NCBI RefSeq assembly: GCF_014696135.1
Contig: NZ_JACJPP010000011.1
Coordinates: forward strand, 434,001 to 498,000
Reading direction: 5' to 3'
Length of the DNA: 64,000 nt
Origin: Nodosilinea sp. FACHB-141
GTDB taxonomy: Bacteria; Cyanobacteriota; Cyanobacteriia; Phormidesmidales; Phormidesmidaceae
The position numbers and the translations under genes were made by a program. Below are positions 8,918 through 17,621 of this stretch, piece by piece. Position 1 is the stretch's first letter; each line of letters begins with the position of its first letter. The notes under the pieces are model-generated. The model saw nothing but the letters and a program-made list of their open reading frames with translations, was not told the origin of the DNA and searched no databases.

Positions 8918-10459
8918 ATGGCTGACTCAAACCTGGGCTGTAAACTGGCCAATCGCTACGAATTACTAGAACCTATTGGCCAGGGTTCGATGGGTCGGGT
9001 GTATCTAGCCGAAGACCTGCTGCTGGGCAGCGTGAAGGTGGCGATCAAGCTGCTTTCCCAGACCCTACCTGGCGAAAAACTGCGCGATCGCTTCATGCAG
9101 GAGGCCATGACCTGTGCTCAGCTGGGCCAAAAAAGCATTCATGTCGTGCGTGTCACTGACTACGGCGTCAGCGACGAAGGGGTACCTTTCTATGTGATGG
9201 AATATTTGCAGGGGCAAAGCCTCAGCCATCTGCTCAATCTTCAGCCCCTGCCTATGCCTCGATTTTTGGGCCTGATTCGGCAAATTTGTCTCGGTCTTCA
9301 GGCTGCCCACGAAGGCATTATTCTCAAGACCCAGCCTCAGCCGGTGCCCATTATTCACCGCGACATCAAGCCCAGCAACATCATGATTGTGCAAGACCCT
9401 ACCCTAGGGGAGCTGGCGAAGATATTAGACTTTGGCATTGCCAAACTCATGCAGGTCGATAGCGATCAGACCAATTGCTTTATGGGGACTCTGGCCTACG
9501 CTTCCCCTGAGCAAATGGAAGGCCGCGAGCTCGACGGTCGCTCCGACATCTACAGCCTCGGGGTGATGATGTTTCAAATGCTGACCGGCCATTTACCCCT
9601 GCGGGCCAGCAGTCATACCTTTGGGGGCTGGTACAAGGTGCACCAGACCCAGTCGCCCAAGCTCATGAGTGAGGTGGCCAGTGGCATTAAAATTCCTAAG
9701 CTGCTCGAAGACCTGGTCATGGGCTGTATGGCTAAGCTCGCCGATGAGCGCCCCCAGAGCACCCAGGAAATTTTGAAAATTCTAGAGCCGCTTCAGTCTC
9801 GCTACGTTAACGGCTTTCGCATTAGCCAGCGAATCAGCACCACCCTCAGCCGAGTGCCGGTCACTCGCCAGCCAACAGCCACCGAGTCGCTCCAGGACGA
9901 CCAGGTCTGTAAGTTAACTGTGTGGCCTACGGCTAAGCCTGTAGCCGAGATTGTCTTTCCCCACTCGCTGCCCACCAGCCAGGGGCCTTTGGCCACCCTG
10001 TGGGCGATGATGCCCGAGGCCGAAATCAACCGGCGGCTGGTCAGCACCCGCTACAACACCTTTATTTGCACCATGGCTCCCCACCCCATGATGCTCTGGC
10101 TGACGGTGCTCTACAGCAGTTCCCATGGCGCACGCTGGCTGCCCTGCTACCTGGATCTCAAAACGGCTTTAGGCCAAGACATGGCTGGGCTGCTGGGTAA
10201 AACCGGTAGCTATAAGCTGCTGCTCTTTGCCCTAGAGAACCCGCGTCCTTGTGCCCATGTGTTGAGCTGTAATGTCTCCGACCTTCAGCGCAGTCTGCTT
10301 CAAGAGTGGGCGCTGACTGCTCGCAGCCGCCCCTCCACCGGGGCGATCGCCACCAGCCGCGACCTGTTGCGCAACGAACTACAAACTAAGCTCAAACCCA
10401 AGGTGCTGCAAAAGCTAGAGTCGATCTACGTCGATACAGGCTCTAGCCTCTCTGACTAG
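8918..10459 (+). CDS. Soluble Ser/Thr protein kinase with unknown C-terminal domain
   Basis: A 513-residue Hanks-type protein kinase. The glycine loop GQGSMGRVY is at about 21-29, the ATP-binding Lys in VAIK at 44, the catalytic loop HRDIKPSN at 147-154, DFG at 171-173 and the activation-segment SPEQ near 196. All key residues are present, so it should be active. The kinase domain ends near residue 295. The remaining roughly 215 residues form a globular region I do not recognise (ending in a helical tail), with no membrane segment, PASTA or repeat domain. It is a lone gene. The target is unknown; two other kinase-like genes and a PP2C phosphatase lie about 3-7 kb downstream. Confidence 0.92.
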   Translation: MADSNLGCKLANRYELLEPIGQGSMGRVYLAEDLLLGSVKVAIKLLSQTLPGEKLRDRFMQEAMTCAQLGQKSIHVVRVTDYGVSDEGVPFYVMEYLQGQSLSHLLNLQPLPMPRFLGLIRQICLGLQAAHEGIILKTQPQPVPIIHRDIKPSNIMIVQDPTLGELAKILDFGIAKLMQVDSDQTNCFMGTLAYASPEQMEGRELDGRSDIYSLGVMMFQMLTGHLPLRASSHTFGGWYKVHQTQSPKLMSEVASGIKIPKLLEDLVMGCMAKLADERPQSTQEILKILEPLQSRYVNGFRISQRISTTLSRVPVTRQPTATESLQDDQVCKLTVWPTAKPVAEIVFPHSLPTSQGPLATLWAMMPEAEINRRLVSTRYNTFICTMAPHPMMLWLTVLYSSSHGARWLPCYLDLKTALGQDMAGLLGKTGSYKLLLFALENPRPCAHVLSCNVSDLQRSLLQEWALTARSRPSTGAIATSRDLLRNELQTKLKPKVLQKLESIYVDTGSSLSD

Positions 10460-10596
10460 AGCACCAGATATAGCCTCGTCAGATCGGTTAGGACATCCTG
10501 CATAGTCCTTGGATCGATGGCTGTATGCTATTGCTCCGCCCTAGTTTTTGCTGGTGGTAATAACTTGTGTCCAAGTGCAGTGGCAACGTTGTATAT

Positions 10597-11469
10597 CTAA
10601 GCCGGGAAAAACAGCACTGGATGCCAGCTGCTGCGCAAGATCTCGCGGGTAAGGCTGGGGGCTGACCACTTGAGAACGCCGCCAAGGTTGCTAGAGCAGG
10701 CGGCGATCGCCCCTATATCGTGCGTTTCTGCCGTTTTCAAAATTTCTGTCAAGGGGTTGCCCTCGACGACGGTGGTGTTGACGACTAAATTGAGGGCAGC
10801 TAACTCTGACTGAAGCTGGTCGAGTTCCTGTTCAGCTTGCTTCAGGGGATTATTGCCTCTCAACTCCCGGCGCACGCTTTCATCAACAACCCATAGCAGC
10901 CGCACCCGCTCTAGCACCGAGTTGGGGTTGTTTTTCACCTGCTGATGAATTTTTTTGAGCAAACTTTTGCCACCCTGGGTGCCGTTGTAGGGAACTAGCA
11001 GGTAGCGGAACAGGTGAGCACAGCGCAGTTTTAGCTCAGCGGTAGTGTAGGTCGACACGAGCTGGGGCCGCAAAATAACGATGGGAATCGTTGTCTTTTC
11101 GGCCAGATTAGCGGTAGTGCTGCCAAAGAGTTTTTCTTCCAGCAGGGTGCGGGTTGGGCTGCCCAAAAAAATCACGTCGCTCTGGTGCTTTTTGGCTAGG
11201 CGCAAGATGCTTTCGCTGGCGCGTCCCATCTGTACTTCAACGGTCACATCGATGTCGCTGGGTACATCGCGCAGCAGGGTCTGCAAGCGTTGGCGGGGTT
11301 TTTCTAGCAGCTCTGGGCTATCTCGCGGAATTTCCCGCTCTCCGTCTACCGAAACGTTGTGAAAAAATACGAGGGACTTAAACCCTCCAGCGACGAGGCT
11401 CGGCACAAACTGGGCAAGACGGTAGATACCATCGTTGAAGTCGGTACAAATGAGCGCGCGCTGAAACAT
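10597..11469 (-). CDS. Tandem universal stress protein (two Usp domains)
   Basis: A cytoplasmic protein of 290 residues with two UspA-like domains. Domain 1 starts FQRALICTDFNDGIYRL and ends with IFLGSPTRTLLEEKLFGSTT and IPIVILRP. Domain 2 starts FRYLLVPYNGTQGGKSLL and ends with SSWHPVLFFPA. The first domain keeps a GS-containing loop like the ATP-binding G-x9-GST pattern; the second is less well conserved. The frame is open further upstream to 11538, but the ATG at 11469 gives the usual start at the first beta strand. It ends 137 bp from the convergent kinase gene. Usp proteins are linked to stress survival, but no specific role can be read here. Confidence 0.85.
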   Translation of the reverse strand: MFQRALICTDFNDGIYRLAQFVPSLVAGGFKSLVFFHNVSVDGEREIPRDSPELLEKPRQRLQTLLRDVPSDIDVTVEVQMGRASESILRLAKKHQSDVIFLGSPTRTLLEEKLFGSTTANLAEKTTIPIVILRPQLVSTYTTAELKLRCAHLFRYLLVPYNGTQGGKSLLKKIHQQVKNNPNSVLERVRLLWVVDESVRRELRGNNPLKQAEQELDQLQSELAALNLVVNTTVVEGNPLTEILKTAETHDIGAIAACSSNLGGVLKWSAPSLTREILRSSWHPVLFFPA

Positions 11470-12072
11470 AGGTCCCCCGTTCAGGTGCAACAAAGCGTAC
11501 AAAATCTGCGATCGCTCAATCTGGCAATCGTGCGGCATGTCCCTACAGACTATTGGCAGCCGTCGGGGAAGCCCTTCTCCCTACCATAGCGTTAGATAGG
11601 GCCGTTTTAACCCCTGAAAGGTCGCAACTCCCCTCTGCTCGGAGGTTCTATAGGTCAAGCTAAACTGCTTAGATATCGACGGTAGCGATGTCGACGTACC
11701 AAAAATCAGAAATTGGGCAGAACTGAGATCTAAACAAGGTTAGATTGACCGACTTCCTATGCTCTCGCTGCACAGGGGCATTGGGTCTATTAAAGATAGC
11801 TACTTTAGCTGTGGGCCAAGGGGCAGAGACGCATTGCAAGCGGTTGATTTGAACCCTTAACACAACTATGGCTGTAAAAAGCGACTACAAAAAACGAGTG
11901 GGTTGAAGCAGGTGGACTTTGACTAACGGAACTAACGTGAGCTTCGATTCTACAGTTGATGAAAACGTTTTCTAGCATCGAAGGTGACGCCCCGGCATCC
12001 CCGGCCTGATTCAAGAGAATCGTGCAAGAGAGGGAGGTCGCCGTCTTCATGCTGTTTAGGCAACGCGAGAAC
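11470..12072. other. Intergenic region between usp and nblA
   Basis: About 600 bp between the usp start (minus strand) and the nblA stop. Short open frames occur but have no family features. A region at 11675-11705 has several GTCGAC/ATCGA-like motifs. No terminator with a T-run is evident. It should contain the usp promoter and the nblA 3' end. Confidence 0.3.
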
Positions 12073-12267
12073 CTAGACTTGGGGAGTTGGCCCAATCCCC
12101 CATTCGTGCTTGAGAAAGTGCTTGTACATCGTTTCTCGCATCATCATCTGCTCATACATCTTGACTAGGAACTGCTGAGCCTGCTCCCGGCTCATTTTGT
12201 CAACTTGGGTCTCAAAGGACCTCAAACTAAACTGCTGCTCCAAAGAGAGTTGCATCGGTTCGTTCAT
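12073..12267 (-). CDS. nblA: Phycobilisome degradation protein NblA
   Basis: A 64-residue helical adaptor that binds phycobiliproteins and the Clp protease to dismantle phycobilisomes under nutrient starvation. The family pattern is clear: MNEPMQLSLEQQFSLRSFE, then MSREQAQQFLVKMYEQMM, then the C-terminal FLKHEWGI. Its size is typical. The ATG at 12267 is chosen over an upstream start because it gives the family N-terminus and has AGGAG 7-8 bases before it (read on the minus strand). It stands alone behind a long upstream region, as expected for a tightly controlled starvation gene. It also implies that the organism has phycobilisomes. Confidence 0.94.
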   Translation of the reverse strand: MNEPMQLSLEQQFSLRSFETQVDKMSREQAQQFLVKMYEQMMMRETMYKHFLKHEWGIGPTPQV

Positions 12268-12793
12268 GGATTTGCTCCTGTGAGAGAGAGAGAACAACAC
12301 CCCAGTAATGGCTATAACGACCAAGCTGAGCCTGAGTTATGCCTAGCTGCACGGGTTAGCCTCCCTAAGGAAAAACCAATCCCAGCACATCTGGTTTCGC
12401 TACCGGAATAAGTTGTAGCCACAGTACCGGCCTAGGCCAATACGTAATGGTTTACAAATTATAACGATCATTTGACAAAGATCCACTTACTGGTGTTGTA
12501 AGCGAATATAACAAGCCATTCCCAAACCGTCATCTGTCGGCAGAGAATTTACAACTTTTAGCAATGTCTGCTAAGTAAAAATGCTCAGAGCAAACTTCTT
12601 GATGTATTCGGTTACTCAGGCCCAGACAGCACTGGTACAGGGGTGCGTTACCCGCATTATTGCGTGGTCACAGCATCTCCAGCCGCCTCGAATGAAGGTT
12701 GTAGGAGCTATCTTCAATGCGATTGCATCGCTCAAAAGACTGACTTGGTGCAAATGAAATACCTGCCTCTCAGCGGGTAGGTAGTCGCCCAAA
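12268..12793 (-). promoter_or_regulatory. Long upstream region of nblA with candidate promoter
   Basis: A gap of 526 bp between nblA and the PP2C gene. Read toward nblA, a perfect TATAAT lies at 12463-12458. An NtcA-like near-palindrome with one mismatch (TTA-N8-TAC) covers 12511-12498, but the 34-base gap to the -10 is longer than the usual 22-23. No good -35 hexamer lies at the normal distance, which fits an activator-dependent promoter. The implied leader is about 180 bases. This is a weak, inferred call. Confidence 0.4.
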
Positions 12794-13546
12794 CTAGCTG
12801 TCTATGCCAGAGGGTGCTGATAGATTTACGACTACCACCGTGATGTTGTCGCGGCCCCCCCGCTGTTTAGCAGAATTGACCAGGGCTGTGGCCGCCGCCT
12901 CACAGGCGCGAATCGACTTTAGGTGAGAGGCAATGAGATGATCCGATAGTTCTTCGGTGAGACCATCGCTGCACAGCAGTAGGCGATCGCCACTATGCAC
13001 CTCAATGGGTTGAATATCAATTTCGGCAAGGTCATCGCGTCCCAGACACTGCGACAGCACGTGGCGCCACGGATGGCTGCGCGATTGAGCTGAGCTGACC
13101 TCACCCGCTCGAATGGCTTTGGCGATCCAGGTGTGGTCTTCGGTGATCTGCTCGAGGTGGTGGCCCCGCAGACGATAGAGGCGAGAGTCGCCGACATGGG
13201 CGCACCAGGGCTGCGGATCGCTGTCACGGAAGGTGACTAACACCACGGTAGTGCCCATGTCTGCCCGTTCGGGGTGACGCCTCTGGTCGTCGAGAATGGC
13301 ATTGTTGGCCTGGCGCAAGGCTTGCTCTAGAAGCTGAGCCGTGGCTATTTCGCCGTGCCAGTGCTGATGTAAAAAGGTCTTAATGGCGGCGGTGGCTAAG
13401 CGGCTCGCTTCCTGTCCCCCAGCATGGCCACCCATGCCGTCTGCCACAATGAAAAATCGTCCCTCAGGGTCGATGTAGTAATCATCCTGGTTGCTGGTGC
13501 GCAGCAGGCCCGGATCAGATAACCCTGAAAAAACACAATCCACCAT
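12794..13546 (-). CDS. PP2C-type Ser/Thr protein phosphatase
   Basis: Metal-dependent phosphatase of 250 residues that removes phosphate from Ser/Thr. The motifs are RTSNQDD near 16-22, VADGMGGHAGG at about 34-44 (metal-binding Asp and Gly), GTTVVLVTF near 98, a WCAHVGDSRLYR segment, LLCSDGLTEEL, and the final GGRDNITVVVV. It is a bare catalytic domain with no sensor region or membrane segment. It starts 20 bp after the stop of the UbiB-family gene on the same strand, so the two are probably one operon. A role in balancing the kinases nearby is plausible but inferred. Confidence 0.93.
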   Translation of the reverse strand: MVDCVFSGLSDPGLLRTSNQDDYYIDPEGRFFIVADGMGGHAGGQEASRLATAAIKTFLHQHWHGEIATAQLLEQALRQANNAILDDQRRHPERADMGTTVVLVTFRDSDPQPWCAHVGDSRLYRLRGHHLEQITEDHTWIAKAIRAGEVSSAQSRSHPWRHVLSQCLGRDDLAEIDIQPIEVHSGDRLLLCSDGLTEELSDHLIASHLKSIRACEAAATALVNSAKQRGGRDNITVVVVNLSAPSGIDS

Positions 13547-13566
13547 AGCAAACTTGAGCTAAACCA

Positions 13567-15450
13567 TTAAGGCAATCGATCGGCCCGGTTGACTTGAAGC
13601 ACCGCTCGCAAAAACGCGATCCCAGTGCCCGCCGCCAGTACTCCAGGTACTAGGGCCAGCCAAACGAATTCAGATAGTACCAGTACCGTTGCCGAAAGGG
13701 TAAACGCCCCCACCAAAATGGCATAGTTGTTGGCCATCGTGACCCCACTAATGCGGCGCAGGGCGCGATCGGTCTCAATCGAGCGCACTCGTACCCGAAT
13801 GTCACCGCGCTCTAGTTTGTCGAGGGTGTCTTCGATGCGCCGGGGAAGACCCAGGGCAGAGGTACTGACTTGGGCAGCCTGGCGGCTGAGTTCACCCAGC
13901 AGACTGTTAGCTCCATCGGTCGGATTGCCATTGGACATAAGCTGTGCAGCAAACGGCCTAGCCGCTTCCATAAAGTTAAACTCGGGGTCGAGCCCTTTAC
14001 CTACCCCTTCCAAGGTAGAGAACGCCCGCATCACAAAGGTAAACGTGGCCGGAAAGCGAAAGGGCTGATCGTAGGCAACGGCGTAAAGGTCGTCGCTGAT
14101 GGCATTGATAGACTGCTCCTCAAAGGGGCGGTCCATAAAGTTATCCAAAATATACTGGATTGAGCGACGCACTGGGCTCATGTCATCGATTTGTGCCAGT
14201 GCCCCCAACTCCACCAGGGAGTCCATTACCTGCCCAGCATCACGCCGGGCTACTCCCATGAACGTGCTCATCAGCCGCTGGCGAGTCATAGGCTGTACCT
14301 GGCCCATCATGCCGAAATCGTAGAAGATTAACGAGCCATCAAGGCTAACGGCAACGTTGCCCGGGTGGGGGTCAGCATGAAAAAAGCCATTGTTCAACAA
14401 CTGGTGTAGGTAGGCTTGAGCTCCCAACCGAGCCAGGCGCTTACGGTCCAACCCAGCGGCTTCAAGGGCATCGTAGTGACTAATTTTAATGCCGGGCATG
14501 TACTCCAGGGTGACCACGCGAGAGGAGGTCAACCGCCAGAAGACGCGAGGCACGTTGACCCAGTCTTCGCCGCGGAAGTTGCGACGAAAGGTGTCAGCAT
14601 TGCGGCCTTCGTTGAGGTAGTCGATCTCTTCCCATAAAATGCGGCAGCACTCTTCGTAGATGCCTAACCAGTCGCGGCCTTTACCCCAGCTGGGATGGCT
14701 CTGAAAGTAGCGAGCGATGCCCTTGAGAATAGATAGGTCGATGGTGAAGAGCGATCGCAGCCCTGGACGCTGCACCTTCACCACCACCTCATCGCCGCTG
14801 TGCGTCTGAGCCCGGTGTACCTGCCCTAGGCTAGCCGCCGCCAATGGAATCGGATCAAAGGTGCGGTAAAGGGTGTGGATAGGCTTGCCCAAGTCAGCCT
14901 CAATAATGTCGCGGGCCTGCTCATAGCTGAAGGCCGGCACCCGATCTTGAAGCTTCGACAATTCCTCCACAAATTCAATGGGGAAAATATCGGCACGGGT
15001 TGAAAAGAGCTGCCCTACCTTAATAAAGGTAGGACCCAAATCGAGTAGGGTTTCGCGGATCCATACGGCCAGCTCTCGCCGTCGGGCAGTCTGGGCTTCA
15101 GCCGTGATGGTGCCACCGTAGCTCCAGGCTTTGCCGTAGAGCCATCGAGCCCACAGCAGCCGCAGCACAAAACCCCAAATGTCGACAAAGCGACGCTGGC
15201 GGGAATATCGACCCTGGTTCCAGCGGTAGGAGTCTTGACGGAAAGGCGGCGACTTTTCACCGGCAGCAGAGGCAAGGCTCGCCGTGCCGGCTAGGCCCAA
15301 TGGAATGGGAGCAGTTCCGTCTAGGGGGTCTTCGAAATGTGAATCATTTGGGCTGCCATTCATGCCTTCAACATAGCTAAAGTCACCCTCGCCGTTGTCG
15401 AGAGGGGAAGGCAGCTTGGCCGATGCGGAGGAATCAGAAACAGCAGACAC
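13567..15450 (-). CDS. ABC1/UbiB family atypical kinase
   Basis: A 627-residue protein of the UbiB/AarF/ABC1K family; relatives support quinone and prenyl-lipid metabolism in membranes. The first 90 residues are low-complexity and probably unstructured. Family motifs follow: KVGQ (about 144-147) of the KxGQ inhibitory loop, AAASLGQVHRA (about 204-214; the A-rich loop that replaces the glycine loop), VVKVQRPG with the nucleotide-binding Lys, then DPHPGN and DFGMMG as catalytic elements. The C-terminus has two hydrophobic segments (ILVGAFTLSATVLVLSE and LVPGVLAAGTGIAFL). The start is a GTG at 15450 with AGGAA upstream. It is followed by PP2C with 20 bp between. Confidence 0.92.
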   Translation of the reverse strand: MSAVSDSSASAKLPSPLDNGEGDFSYVEGMNGSPNDSHFEDPLDGTAPIPLGLAGTASLASAAGEKSPPFRQDSYRWNQGRYSRQRRFVDIWGFVLRLLWARWLYGKAWSYGGTITAEAQTARRRELAVWIRETLLDLGPTFIKVGQLFSTRADIFPIEFVEELSKLQDRVPAFSYEQARDIIEADLGKPIHTLYRTFDPIPLAAASLGQVHRAQTHSGDEVVVKVQRPGLRSLFTIDLSILKGIARYFQSHPSWGKGRDWLGIYEECCRILWEEIDYLNEGRNADTFRRNFRGEDWVNVPRVFWRLTSSRVVTLEYMPGIKISHYDALEAAGLDRKRLARLGAQAYLHQLLNNGFFHADPHPGNVAVSLDGSLIFYDFGMMGQVQPMTRQRLMSTFMGVARRDAGQVMDSLVELGALAQIDDMSPVRRSIQYILDNFMDRPFEEQSINAISDDLYAVAYDQPFRFPATFTFVMRAFSTLEGVGKGLDPEFNFMEAARPFAAQLMSNGNPTDGANSLLGELSRQAAQVSTSALGLPRRIEDTLDKLERGDIRVRVRSIETDRALRRISGVTMANNYAILVGAFTLSATVLVLSEFVWLALVPGVLAAGTGIAFLRAVLQVNRADRLP

Positions 15451-15560
15451 TCAAGTTCCTAAGACAGAAGGGATGGCAGCAACTTACAAACCGATATAGT
15501 TCCGGGCAGCAGCCCCGACAGGTTTAGACTTAGCATGAAGCCAAGCCGATTTTTTGGCTT

Positions 15561-15890
15561 TTAGATCTGGGAAGTAGCCCGATACTGCTGTAAGGCAACG
15601 CGTACCTGGGCAATTTCGGCTCGCAGGTTATCAATAGTGGCCTGTAGATCGGTGACTGAGCCCGTTGAAGCCGATGCTGTATTTCCCATGGAGGGTTCTC
15701 CAGCTTCTGCTTCTACCTGCTGAGCTCGAGCCATTACTTCTTCCGTAAACTGGCGAAAGTATTCCCGCTGCTCGGCGTCAAACTTACCCACCAGGCTCAA
15801 CCCATCGGTCAACAACCGCTCGGCGCGCTCATTAACCGCATCGGCTAGGGCGCGGCCAACATAAAACGCATGCAGCACGGGGCTACTCAT
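15561..15890 (-). CDS. Small conserved coiled-coil protein (possibly DUF6825)
   Basis: A 109-residue product starting MSSPVLHAFYVGRALADAV, with GLSLVGKFDAEQREYFRQF in the middle and a C-terminal helix with heptad spacing (VTDLQATIDNLRAEIAQVR) likely to form a coiled coil. It has no signal or membrane segment. It resembles a small protein widely kept in cyanobacteria and plastids that is annotated as DUF6825, but I cannot verify the match. It starts at ATG 15890 with GAGG upstream and lies 110 bp before the UbiB-family gene on the same strand, so it may belong to that operon. Confidence 0.75.
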   Translation of the reverse strand: MSSPVLHAFYVGRALADAVNERAERLLTDGLSLVGKFDAEQREYFRQFTEEVMARAQQVEAEAGEPSMGNTASASTGSVTDLQATIDNLRAEIAQVRVALQQYRATSQI

Positions 15891-16014
15891 GGCAAACCTC
15901 AGGAAGAACGGATGATGTAGCGGAACTCGCTTAACTGTAGAGAATTATAACGTCCTTATTCCTCTAGCACCGGGCGGATATTGGGTTAAGTTTTGGTTTA
16001 CTCAGTAAAACCGT

Positions 16015-17538
16015 CTAGCTAGATGACGGCGTTGGGGCCGGTGGGGCTAGGGGGGCGGGGGCTAGGGGCGCTGGAGCTGCTTCTTCCGTCGGAACGGGCT
16101 CCACGAGGACTGGTGCGGGCAGCGGCTGCGGTGCTGGAGCGGGCTCCACAGGCAGTGGCGCGGGGTCGCTGGGGAATATGGGTTCAAACTCAGGTATGGG
16201 CTCGGGTTGGGTGGGCACGGGAGTTTCCCAGTCTTCTACGGGTTCAGGGATGGGTTCAGGGACAATTTCAGGTTGGGGCACCGCTGGGGGTGGGGCAGCA
16301 GGTTCTTGAGGGTTGGGGGTAAAGTCGGGTACTGGCGCCGAACCCGGGGGTGGCGTGTTGCTGTAGTCGGGGCGATCGCGCCGGGCTGGGGCATCGGCCC
16401 AGGGCTGCAAGAGGTCGTCACCATTCCAGTCAGGGAGCGGAGGAAACGATTGATTGGGATTGAGGCGCTCTTGACTAGCAGAGCTGGCCGGCTGGAGCCG
16501 AGCATAGAAGCCAAACCCTAGGCCGCTGATTGTAGCCATCAGCCCAGTCACGACTAGAGCCAGCATTGGTAGGGAACGATTCTGGCGTTGGGTTGAGCTA
16601 ACTAGGGTGTTGACCTGCGCAGGATAGTCAACTTTTGTTTGGGGTTGGGCTCCGGGGTCAGATTGGCCGAATACTACCCTGGTCGGGGGGCCGGTAAAGC
16701 GCTGGGGTGCTGCACTGGATACTGCACTGGGTGCTGGTGTCGCGGGTAGCTGCTCAGGGGGTGGCAAAAGGGCTTTCCACTCCGCCAAAGTAACGGTGGG
16801 TGTTGGTTCTTGCAGAGTTGGTGTAGCCCCGTTTAAAGGCCTGGGGCTACCGAGGGCTAAGGCCGTATTAACAACGGTGGGTAGCTCGGGGTGTCGACGA
16901 CGAACTTCCACTGTTAGGGGAGCGTTGGTAGCCTCCGCCCGCTGACCGGTTAGCAAAAAATACAGCAGGTGAGTAAGTCCGCGCACCAGGGCTGACTCTT
17001 CTGGGGAGACATTTTTGTCGATAGGTTGTGGGATGACGGGGGTGGATGGCGGCAGGTCAAATCCTGTGAACGTGATGGTCTGCTCCTGGGGCTCGTACCA
17101 CACTTGATCAGGGGTCAATCGCAACCCGGCCCAGCCTAGGGGGTGGAGAGCCTCGAAGGCTTCTGTAAGGCGCTGAACAATAGCCATGCTAGAGCGAGGC
17201 GCTAGGGAGTTGGCTTCCGTTACTAGACGATCGAGGGGGGTGCCGGGGGGACTGGCTAGGGTTTGATAGCAGACGCCCTCTTCTTCAAACCCCCCTAAGC
17301 GGGCTGGAAATGCTGCCTGCTTGAGGCTGTTGACTTGGTCGAGGTACCGATAAAACACCTGGCGCTGTGAGACATCGGGCAAGGTTGCTGGACTGCGACT
17401 GCCCAGTATGCGCAGCTGAATCCACTGCCCCTTAGACACATCCATCGCTAGATAGACGGGGCCAACGGCATCTTCGGCCACCCACGCATCAATTACGTAG
17501 GTGCCGTTTTGAAGGGCGGTGCCCACGGCTAGGGTCAT
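16015..17538 (-). CDS. Membrane protein with degenerate kinase-like N-terminus
   Basis: A product of 507 residues from the ATG at 17538. The N-terminal 270 residues follow the order of a Ser/Thr kinase (GTALQNGTYVIDAWVAEDAVGPVYLAMD at the nucleotide loop; LTEAFEALHPLGWAGLRLTPDQVWY where the catalytic loop would be), but the VAIK Lys, HRD and DFG are all missing, so it should be catalytically dead. A single membrane segment (MLALVVTGLMATISGLGFGF) follows near residue 325. The last 120 residues are very rich in Pro, Glu and Ala. Topology would place the kinase-like part in the cytoplasm and the Pro-rich tail outside or in a lumen. Family known, function inferred. Confidence 0.75.
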   Translation of the reverse strand: MTLAVGTALQNGTYVIDAWVAEDAVGPVYLAMDVSKGQWIQLRILGSRSPATLPDVSQRQVFYRYLDQVNSLKQAAFPARLGGFEEEGVCYQTLASPPGTPLDRLVTEANSLAPRSSMAIVQRLTEAFEALHPLGWAGLRLTPDQVWYEPQEQTITFTGFDLPPSTPVIPQPIDKNVSPEESALVRGLTHLLYFLLTGQRAEATNAPLTVEVRRRHPELPTVVNTALALGSPRPLNGATPTLQEPTPTVTLAEWKALLPPPEQLPATPAPSAVSSAAPQRFTGPPTRVVFGQSDPGAQPQTKVDYPAQVNTLVSSTQRQNRSLPMLALVVTGLMATISGLGFGFYARLQPASSASQERLNPNQSFPPLPDWNGDDLLQPWADAPARRDRPDYSNTPPPGSAPVPDFTPNPQEPAAPPPAVPQPEIVPEPIPEPVEDWETPVPTQPEPIPEFEPIFPSDPAPLPVEPAPAPQPLPAPVLVEPVPTEEAAPAPLAPAPLAPPAPTPSSS

Positions 17539-17621
17539 AAAAGCAGATGGGGTCGATGATCTTTGCCACTCTACCCCGTTCTTCACCTAGTGGGGGAGAC
17601 GTACCAGTATCTTGTTCCTCC

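Noticed and set aside
12412-12424. GTA...TAC near 12412 as an NtcA site
   Set aside because: The two half-sites are separated by seven bases rather than the eight needed for NtcA.
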